A DNA stretch of 6,942 nt from Flavobacteriales bacterium UBA6969. GTDB lineage: Bacteria; Bacteroidota; Bacteroidia; Flavobacteriales_D; Sanyastnellaceae. Below the pieces are notes generated by a model. That model saw nothing but the letters and a program-made list of their open reading frames with translations. It was not told the origin of the DNA and did no database searches. Made by a program: the position numbers and the translations under genes. The stretch is taken from positions 1-6,942 of the forward strand of contig DJYV01000038.1 of NCBI GenBank assembly GCA_002448555.1, written 5' to 3'. This document shows positions 1 to 5,456 of the stretch, piece by piece. The stretch's first letter is position 1; each line of letters begins with the position of its first letter.

Positions 1-932
1 TGTCCACCGGCCCCTGCGCGCAAGAGCATACCAATTTTACCACTGGCGATTCCGTTTCCGATGAAGGTCGCCTGCGAGATGGTAGGAATAGCGAAAGGCA
101 TCCCGTCGGCTGTTACGTCTGGGCTGTCATCGCCGTCGAACTCACCACCGCGGTCGCCTACGCCTTGATCTTGGATGACCAACCACTTGGTGCCACCGCC
201 AGAGAAGCCCTGGTCGTAGTCAAATGCATCGTCACCGCAGAAAGCTACGGCTGCGTTGTTTACTTCTACGGTTCCACCGAAGAACTCGATTCCGTCGTCA
301 TCGTTCGAAATGACCTCAACGTGGTTGACGGTTGTGCCGTTACCAACACCGCCCAATGTCAAACCGTTGATTTCGTTAGCAGCTCCGAGCTGCGTACCGC
401 CGTGGCGGATGCTCACGTAGGTGATGACACCGGAGTTGTCCGCTGCGTTCGATCCACCGTACTTAGCGCGATCGTTATCTGCAGGAACACCTTCGATCTG
501 GCCTTCACCTGTAGGGAGGTTGGTAGGAGCGTCACCGAGAACGATGAGGCCACCCCATTGACCACGAGTGTCATAAGGTGTAGCGCCGTCGAGGTTATCG
601 GCTTCGAATGTGAAGGTGATGCCGCAGTCGGCTGTTCCTTCTGCGAAGAGCTGACCGCCGCGAGCGACGATCAATGCTGCTGCGTCGGCGCCTTGACCGG
701 CCATACCTTTCACAACGGTACCGGCCTCAATGGTGAGGGCTTGTCCGTTGTTTACGAATACGTACCCGTCGAGCAGGTAGGTGTTGTTGCATGTCCAAGT
801 GGAAGTGCCTACACCAGAACCGTCATCGGCAACAATGACTTCAGTTCTGTCAGCGAGCGGGGGGCAGTCACATTGGGCCTGCGCAACGACTGTTGCGGCG
901 AGCGCCAATACTACCATAAACAAGTGCTTCAT
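1..932 (-). CDS. Secreted beta-helix-like repeat protein (5' part; 3' end outside the window)
   Basis: The reading frame is open for 310 codons from an ATG at 932-930 to the window edge, so the C-terminus is missing. Residues 1-19 form a Sec signal peptide: basic start (MKH), hydrophobic core at about 4-16, and an AQA|Q signal-peptidase I site. Cys21 is not preceded by a lipobox, so a lipoprotein is unlikely. The mature part is rich in Gly, Asp, Asn and Val. It has the run LTIEAGTVVKG (66-76), the segment RGQWGGLIVLGDAP (123-136), an Asp run in SNDDDGIEFFGGTVEVNNA (209-227), and GDDAFDYDQGFSGG (233-246). These match a widespread family of secreted right-handed beta-helix-type proteins in Bacteroidota, often carrying a C-terminal type IX secretion signal; that signal would lie outside the window. 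The precise function is unknown. The acidic clusters could bind calcium (inference). Asn codons are all AAC and Phe is mostly TTC, which suggests high expression. No enzyme motif is visible. Confidence 0.85.
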   Translation of the reverse strand, partial: MKHLFMVVLALAATVVAQAQCDCPPLADRTEVIVADDGSGVGTSTWTCNNTYLLDGYVFVNNGQALTIEAGTVVKGMAGQGADAAALIVARGGQLFAEGTADCGITFTFEADNLDGATPYDTRGQWGGLIVLGDAPTNLPTGEGQIEGVPADNDRAKYGGSNAADNSGVITYVSIRHGGTQLGAANEINGLTLGGVGNGTTVNHVEVISNDDDGIEFFGGTVEVNNAAVAFCGDDAFDYDQGFSGGGTKWLVIQDQGVGDRGGEFDGDDSPDVTADGMPFAIPTISQATFIGNGIASGKIGMLLRAGAGG

Positions 933-954
933 AACAATGATGATTTGGTTGAGG

Positions 955-983
955 ATTAATTACAATTCGTCCCCAAAATTCAA
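955..983 (-). promoter_or_regulatory. Candidate promoter of the beta-helix protein gene
   Basis: On the minus strand a TTG (983-981) is followed after 18 bases by TAATTAAT (962-955). This resembles the Bacteroidota housekeeping promoter (TTG or TTTG, 17-23 bases, TAnnTTTG), but the second half of the -7 box does not match. Transcription would begin a few bases further on and leave a leader of roughly 15-20 bases before the ATG at 932. The surrounding 193-base gap is AT-rich compared with the flanking genes, as expected of a promoter region. Assigned by eye only. Confidence 0.25.
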
Positions 984-1050
984 CGTTTGATGCCCTTATT
1001 AATGTTTTTCAGATGTTACGATTTAATGTTGTTTTGTGTTAAGTATTGAA

Positions 1051-1062
1051 GTAAAATTTTAC
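1051..1062. repeat. Perfect 12-base palindrome GTAAAATTTTAC
   Basis: The two halves are exact reverse complements, with no extension into the flanks. The palindrome lies in the AT-rich gap between the prenyltransferase stop and the beta-helix gene, about 119 bases before the latter's start. It could be an operator for a dimeric regulator or simply chance in AT-rich DNA; I cannot match it to a known site. Confidence 0.3.
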
Positions 1063-1071
1063 CCTAGCGTT

Positions 1072-1087
1072 AAGGAATTATTTCCTT
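1072..1087. repeat. Short inverted repeat downstream of the prenyltransferase gene (possible weak terminator)
   Basis: AAGGAA (1072-1077) and TTCCTT (1082-1087) form a perfect 6-base-pair stem with a 4-base loop, 38 bases after the stop codon of the prenyltransferase gene. The stem is AT-rich, and no U-run follows it in the direction of transcription, so a conventional intrinsic terminator is doubtful. It may act as a weak terminator or 3'-end stabiliser for the three-gene unit. Confidence 0.3.
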
Positions 1088-1125
1088 CACTTCAATTATG
1101 TCAACCATTCGCCGGTTTATCAGAT

Positions 1126-2049
1126 TCACAAAAACCCAGCAAGGTAAAGCAGCCCCCCAGCCAACGTCAGTTTTTGCCATGCCGAGACGGAGGCTACTTG
1201 ATTTCGAGCAAGCTGAATGTGAACGGACAAGAAAGGAAGGGCGAAGAAGAGCGGAGCAATCGGTCTGTGAACTAAGGTAATGGAAGCCCACCAGGTAACC
1301 CCAATCATGACCCACCCGATAAAGTGCATTCGGTGAAGCAAAGACCTGGTGCGCTTTGGGCCCCAACGCACCGGCAAGGTGTCGTACCCAGCAAGCGCAT
1401 CGCCCTCAGCATCCTGCCAATCCTTGGTGATCTCCCGGAGCAACGTGATGTATCCAGAGAGCACCACATAGCCGAGCAGGATGTTGCCCTCCGTACTCTT
1501 GAATAGCTCCACCCATCGGTCGAAAGAACGGGACTCCAGCAGCGCCAGGCACCACAATGGCAATTGCCCCACGGACAATGCGATGATGAGGTTGCCGCGC
1601 AGGAAGCGACGCTTGAACCACGGGGAATAGCCCCAAAGCAGAACGCCCAAAATGATAATCCAGAGAGCGGGCACAATACTCGTTGCGGCTGCCGCAATGC
1701 CGAAGCTGGCGAGCACGGCAATCCCAGTGAGCGTGTAATTCAGTGCCAGGGTTTGCCGACGGGTGATGACCCTTCCAACATACGTACGGTCCGGTCGATT
1801 GACGCGGTCCTCCGCTACGTCGAAGTAATCGTTGATGACATTGGCACCTGCAGCCAAGGCCGCTATGGCCAAGGTCCCGAGCGCGAAAATGGCTTGTTGG
1901 TGCGGTGGCAACTCACCACCAAAAGCGGGGAGGAGCAAGGATTCGGTAATGAGGCCCATTGCGACCACGATCATGAGCACATTCCATGGACGAATCAGCC
2001 GGATTCCTGCCCAAGCGGGAGAGTCGGTGACTGGACGTTGCTTAGCCAT
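1126..2049 (-). CDS. UbiA-family prenyltransferase, geranylgeranylglycerol-phosphate geranylgeranyltransferase-like
   Basis: This 307-residue integral membrane protein of the UbiA superfamily transfers an isoprenoid chain from a prenyl diphosphate to an acceptor at the inner membrane. Both Asp-rich motifs that bind Mg-diphosphate are intact: N73-D74-xx-D77-xxx-D81 in the segment NVINDYFDVAEDRVNRP, and D213-xxx-D217 in REITKDWQDAEGD. The latter is followed by GYDTLPVRWG (221-230), also typical of the family. About eight or nine hydrophobic segments are visible. The form of the second motif and the length resemble proteins annotated as (di)geranylgeranylglyceryl phosphate synthase in Bacteroidota and archaea, rather than quinone-pathway UbiA/MenA, but the acceptor cannot be settled by motif. 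The ATG at 2049 is chosen because it overlaps the preceding stop by only 8 bases (translational coupling). A TTG at 2061 would add four residues. It is the last gene of the three-gene unit. Confidence 0.88.
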   Translation of the reverse strand: MAKQRPVTDSPAWAGIRLIRPWNVLMIVVAMGLITESLLLPAFGGELPPHQQAIFALGTLAIAALAAGANVINDYFDVAEDRVNRPDRTYVGRVITRRQTLALNYTLTGIAVLASFGIAAAATSIVPALWIIILGVLLWGYSPWFKRRFLRGNLIIALSVGQLPLWCLALLESRSFDRWVELFKSTEGNILLGYVVLSGYITLLREITKDWQDAEGDALAGYDTLPVRWGPKRTRSLLHRMHFIGWVMIGVTWWASITLVHRPIAPLFFALPFLSVHIQLARNQVASVSAWQKLTLAGGLLYLAGFL

Positions 2050-3043
2050 GCGAGGCGTCAATTAAAACGCGTTGAACGGTCCCTTGAGTTTCCGATCGCT
2101 GGTGAAAGGCATAATTGAACCCGCCGTGAACTGCATGGCCTCCAACTTCACCGTTGCGACCCAATGCCAAGTAGCCGACCTGCAAATCGTCGGTCGGCAT
2201 AGAGCGAATGATGCGCTGCACGGCTTCGTAACAGGCTTCTTGCGGTGAAGCGCCCTGCCCCATTAATTCCACCACCAAGAAAGAGCCAACGGTGCGCATC
2301 ACCGCCTCACCGAGGCCTGTTGCTGTGGCCCCACCGACCGCGCCATCGACATACAAGCCGGCTCCGATGATGGGGCTGTCGCCCACGCGGCCGTGCATCT
2401 TGTACGCCACCCCGCTGGTGGTGCAGCCCCCGGCCAATCGGCCTTCGTGGTCCAAAGCGAGCAAACCGATTGTATCGTGGTTTTCGATGTTGATGACGGG
2501 TTCATAGTTGGACGTGGTTTGCCATTTTTCCCAGGCCTTGCGCGCTTTTACGGTCAGCAAGTTGGTGGGCTTCATGCCCAATTCGCGGGCGTATTGTTCG
2601 GCACCTGCGCCGGCCAACATCACGTGCGGGGTTTCTTCCATGACCTTGCGCGCCAGCGTGATTGGGTGGGCTACGTTTTGCACAAAACAAACCGAGCCTG
2701 CATTTTGGGTGTGGTCCATGATGCACGCGTCGAGCGTCACGTTGCCATCCCGGTCGGGAAGGCCACCGATGCCAACGCTCAATCCTTCCGCATCCGCTTC
2801 CACCAGCCGCGCTCCGGCTTCGATCATGTCCAACGCATTTCCTCCAGCATCCAGTGCCGAGAAGCCTTCATCATTGGCCAACATGCCGTGGTTCCACGTC
2901 GAAGCCATAGCGGCTCGGCCGCTCCCTTCGAACGGTGCAGACACAGGGGGGCGAGACCACGCCTTGCTCCACCAACTTCCAATTCCGAGGGTACCGGCAA
3001 TAGCCGTGGCCTCTTTGATGAACTTCCTTCGAGATGATGCCAT
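2042..3043 (-). CDS. Tat-exported N4-(beta-N-acetylglucosaminyl)-L-asparaginase (glycosylasparaginase)
   Basis: This 333-residue Ntn-hydrolase belongs to the glycosylasparaginase / isoaspartyl peptidase family. The family is made as a precursor that cuts itself before a Thr, which becomes the N-terminal nucleophile of the beta chain. Here the cut lies between D190 and T191 in NHDTIG, giving an alpha chain before and a beta chain of about 143 residues. Substrate-binding residues match human AGA: R219 and D222 in HGRVGDSP, and T242-G243 in ATATG. STWNHG (48-53) carries a Trp characteristic of the glycosylasparaginase branch, and LDACIMD (104-110) is also conserved. The start shows a twin-arginine signal, SRRKFIK (4-10), then a hydrophobic stretch (about 12-25), so the folded enzyme should reach the periplasm. 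It likely hydrolyses GlcNAc-Asn left from degraded N-glycoproteins; isoaspartyl or asparaginase activity is possible. It starts 4 bases after the transporter stop and overlaps the prenyltransferase by 8 bases. Confidence 0.92.
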   Translation of the reverse strand: MASSRRKFIKEATAIAGTLGIGSWWSKAWSRPPVSAPFEGSGRAAMASTWNHGMLANDEGFSALDAGGNALDMIEAGARLVEADAEGLSVGIGGLPDRDGNVTLDACIMDHTQNAGSVCFVQNVAHPITLARKVMEETPHVMLAGAGAEQYARELGMKPTNLLTVKARKAWEKWQTTSNYEPVINIENHDTIGLLALDHEGRLAGGCTTSGVAYKMHGRVGDSPIIGAGLYVDGAVGGATATGLGEAVMRTVGSFLVVELMGQGASPQEACYEAVQRIIRSMPTDDLQVGYLALGRNGEVGGHAVHGGFNYAFHQRSETQGTVQRVLIDASHG

Positions 3044-3047
3044 GCAC

Positions 3048-5360
3048 CTAAGGTCGCAAAATTTTGCTTAGGATGCTTGGGCGTTTGGGAGCCTTCCAGC
3101 GGAGCAATTTCAGCACGAGCCAGGGCAACACAAACAGGTCGGATATCACAGCGAGCAGGAGGGTGGTTGAGATCAACGTGCCGATGTAGAAGGTCCCGAG
3201 GAAGCTGCTCAGGCACAACGTCATGAACCCGCCGCAAAGGATGATGCTGGTGATGATGATGGCCTTTCCGGCATTGAGAAAACTGCTACTCACGGCTTCC
3301 ATCAGGTCTTTACCTTTGGCCAGTTCGATGCGCAATTTGCTGATGAAATGAATGGTGTCATCCACTGCGATGCCAAAGGCGATGGTGAAAATAATACTGG
3401 TGGAGAGTTTCAGGTTGATCCCTGTCCACCCCATAATCCCAGCGATTATAAGCAATGGAAGAACATTGGGGATGAGCGAAATGATGACCATGGAGGCATT
3501 TCGAAACATCAGCCCCGCAATCAACGCCACAATTAGAAATGCGATGGCCAACCCCAACACTATGTCACTGGCCAAGGATCCGACATTCAAGTCAATCAGC
3601 CGTGCAGTGCCTGTTACGTGAAGATCGACGGGTGAATCTGGGAATTCAGTAGCAAACCACTCGAAAAACGCTTCGTCTTGTGCCCGGTAGTGTTGGGCGC
3701 CGAGGTCGGGAAGTTTGCCAAATACCCGCAGGACATTCGTTTCCTCATTTACCACCAACGCGAGGGGGTTGGTATTCTCTCCACGGGCCATGGCACGCGT
3801 CATGCGATCGATGTCGCGTTGCTTATCAGGCACGCGGTGAAAACGCGCTTGGTCGCCGTTGTTGAGCCGGTTGACTTGCGCCAAGATACGGTCACTGCTG
3901 ACGATGGAACCGACGCCGTAGGCCTGCTCCAAATACGCCGTCATGCGCTGCATAGTTTGCTGGATTTCTACACTGAGTGGGTTTTCATCCTCTGGGACAG
4001 CGATGGCCAATTCGAACGGCCGAACGCCGGCAAATTCACGCTCAAAAAAGGCGAACTCCTGCCGGAATGGATCGTTTTCCGCGAGGTCCTCCAACAGCAC
4101 GTTGTTCACCTCAATGCGGCTCGTTCCAACCACTGCAAGTGCTGTAAACCCCATCGTAGCGGCCGCAATGACAATTGGCCGCCGCAGCATGGCGCGCAGG
4201 GCGTTTTGCAGCCAACGGTTCCAGAGCACGCCGTTTCCTACATTGGATACACGAGGTGCCGGAAACAGGACCATGATGGAGGGGAGCAGGGTAAAGGCGA
4301 GGAGGTAAGCGATGCCGACTCCCGCTGCAGCGTAAATGCCGAAATCGCGAATGGGTACCACCGATGATGACATCAGGGTTAGGAAGCCAACCGCAGTGGT
4401 CAACGTGGTCAAGAACGTGGCCAGGCCAACCTCTTTGAAGGCCGCTTGAATGCCTTGGAATTGGGATGATCCTTGCCTCAACTCCTCATAGTACCGGGAG
4501 AGAATGTGAACTACATCGCTGATGCCGACCACGAAAATGATGGTGGGCAAAACGATGGTCATGACGTCAATGGATTTGCCGGTCATTTCCATGGTTCCCA
4601 AGGTCCACAGGCCACTGAGCAATACGACCAGCAAGGGAATGCACACCCCCCAAAGGCTCTGGAAAGCCACCCACAGAAAAACCACCAAGATGACCAATCC
4701 GATGCTCACGAACAACGACACTTCGTTTTGCATGACATCCACATAATACTTCTGCGCTACCGCCCGTCCAGCAATGTGTATTGGGTGTTCCCACGTGTCT
4801 GCGAGTTCCGTAATGGCGTCGGCCAGGCTATCGCATCCGGCTTTGGACAAGAGTTGCTTGTGCCGGACCTGGATGGCGAGCGCGCTCCCGTCCGTGGAGA
4901 CAAACGAGCCGTCCCACGTGGGATGACCGGCGATGCGTGTAGAATCGGCCAGCAACTTGGGCTGTGCCGCTTCATCTTGCCACCTCAGCAATGGGCGCTG
5001 CACAACCGTCAGGCCCAGTTTGACGGGTTCCTTCAATCGCGTAGGACTCAGTACCTCTTCGATATAGGGAAGCGACCCAAGTTCATCCACGTACCCGTCT
5101 ACGTCCGCAAGAAACGCAGGGTCATAGATGCTCGGCTCGTGTTCCACACCGACGATGAGGAAGTCGTTATCGGATTCGAAGTGTGACCGAAAATTCAGGT
5201 AGAATTCAGTCTCTGGATCGTCCTGAGGGAAGAAGCTCTCAAAATCGTAGTTGAATCCGATTTGGGCGACCCGCCAACCCATCCACAAGGTGGCCAACCC
5301 AATGACGACCAAGGCCCATTTGGCGCGTGTTTTCCAAAAATTCGGAATGTCATTCTCCAT
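3048..5360 (-). CDS. RND superfamily (MMPL/HAE3-type) transporter
   Basis: This 770-residue inner-membrane protein has the duplicated RND layout. TM1 is at about 15-35, a large periplasmic loop at 36-210, and TM2-6 at about 212-366. TM7 is at about 394-413, a second loop at 414-596, and TM8-12 at about 597-750. Each half carries the acidic motif expected for proton coupling: GISDVVH in TM4 (D282, H285) and GIAVDDTIHF in TM10 (D667, D668, H671). At about 770 residues it fits the MMPL/HAE3 group (which includes the hopanoid transporter HpnN) rather than the roughly 1,000-residue AcrB-type pumps. No membrane-fusion or outer-membrane partner is in view. The substrate is unknown; lipids or other hydrophobic molecules are usual for the group. 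The ATG at 5360 leaves a short cytoplasmic stretch before TM1, as expected. It heads a probable operon with the asparaginase (4-base gap) and prenyltransferase, which makes a lipid or isoprenoid substrate conceivable (inference). Confidence 0.92.
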   Translation of the reverse strand: MENDIPNFWKTRAKWALVVIGLATLWMGWRVAQIGFNYDFESFFPQDDPETEFYLNFRSHFESDNDFLIVGVEHEPSIYDPAFLADVDGYVDELGSLPYIEEVLSPTRLKEPVKLGLTVVQRPLLRWQDEAAQPKLLADSTRIAGHPTWDGSFVSTDGSALAIQVRHKQLLSKAGCDSLADAITELADTWEHPIHIAGRAVAQKYYVDVMQNEVSLFVSIGLVILVVFLWVAFQSLWGVCIPLLVVLLSGLWTLGTMEMTGKSIDVMTIVLPTIIFVVGISDVVHILSRYYEELRQGSSQFQGIQAAFKEVGLATFLTTLTTAVGFLTLMSSSVVPIRDFGIYAAAGVGIAYLLAFTLLPSIMVLFPAPRVSNVGNGVLWNRWLQNALRAMLRRPIVIAAATMGFTALAVVGTSRIEVNNVLLEDLAENDPFRQEFAFFEREFAGVRPFELAIAVPEDENPLSVEIQQTMQRMTAYLEQAYGVGSIVSSDRILAQVNRLNNGDQARFHRVPDKQRDIDRMTRAMARGENTNPLALVVNEETNVLRVFGKLPDLGAQHYRAQDEAFFEWFATEFPDSPVDLHVTGTARLIDLNVGSLASDIVLGLAIAFLIVALIAGLMFRNASMVIISLIPNVLPLLIIAGIMGWTGINLKLSTSIIFTIAFGIAVDDTIHFISKLRIELAKGKDLMEAVSSSFLNAGKAIIITSIILCGGFMTLCLSSFLGTFYIGTLISTTLLLAVISDLFVLPWLVLKLLRWKAPKRPSILSKILRP

Positions 5361-5371
5361 CGGAGGTCTAA

Positions 5372-5402
5372 CAAATGCTTGCGTTCAGGGTTCAAGGTCA
5401 AA
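5372..5402 (-). promoter_or_regulatory. Candidate promoter of the transporter operon
   Basis: Between the dnaK terminator and the transporter ATG, the minus strand has TTTG (5402-5399), a 19-base spacer, then AGCATTTG (5379-5372). This fits the Bacteroidota -33 TTTG and the TTTG half of the -7 box, but lacks its leading TA. It would give a very short leader, since only 11 bases separate the box from the start codon. There is no Shine-Dalgarno sequence; the bases before the ATG read ACCTCCG. The strong terminator just upstream makes a separate promoter here likely, even if this exact site is wrong. Confidence 0.3.
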
Positions 5403-5405
5403 ACG

Positions 5406-5436
5406 AAAAAACCCCAGACTGAGGTCCGGGGTTTTT
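5406..5436 (-). terminator. Intrinsic terminator of dnaK
   Basis: In the minus-strand RNA, CCCCGGAC (5431-5424), the loop CUCA, and GUCUGGGG (5419-5412) form an 8-base-pair GC-rich stem with one G-U wobble. Five flanking A-U pairs extend it. The stem is followed by six U residues (5411-5406). It begins 21 bases after the dnaK stop codon. Read from the plus strand the wobble becomes an A-C mismatch, so the structure is better suited to ending minus-strand transcription. It separates dnaK from the transporter operon. Confidence 0.9.
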
Positions 5437-5456
5437 CATGACTTCAATGCAGTGGC

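Noticed and set aside
165..959. Plus-strand open frame of 264 codons opposite the beta-helix gene
   Set aside because: The minus-strand frame has a signal peptide and recognisable family blocks. The plus-strand product is Val/Cys-rich with no domain, and its openness follows from the biased codons of the real gene.
1072..1125. Standard intrinsic terminator after the prenyltransferase gene
   Set aside because: The only stem found is short and AT-rich and is not followed by a U-run, so I recorded it as an inverted repeat rather than a terminator.
2050..2061. Upstream TTG start for the prenyltransferase (four extra residues)
   Set aside because: The ATG at 2049 gives a more usual start and a shorter overlap with the preceding gene. 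The extra residues add nothing recognisable.
2393..3071. Plus-strand open frames of 187-214 codons opposite the glycosylasparaginase gene
   Set aside because: The minus strand encodes a complete enzyme with all catalytic residues. The plus-strand products have no recognisable motif and overlap each other in different frames.
5361..5366. GGAGG-like sequence next to the transporter start
   Set aside because: It reads CGGAGG on the plus strand only. On the coding strand it is CCTCCG, so it cannot be a Shine-Dalgarno site for this gene.
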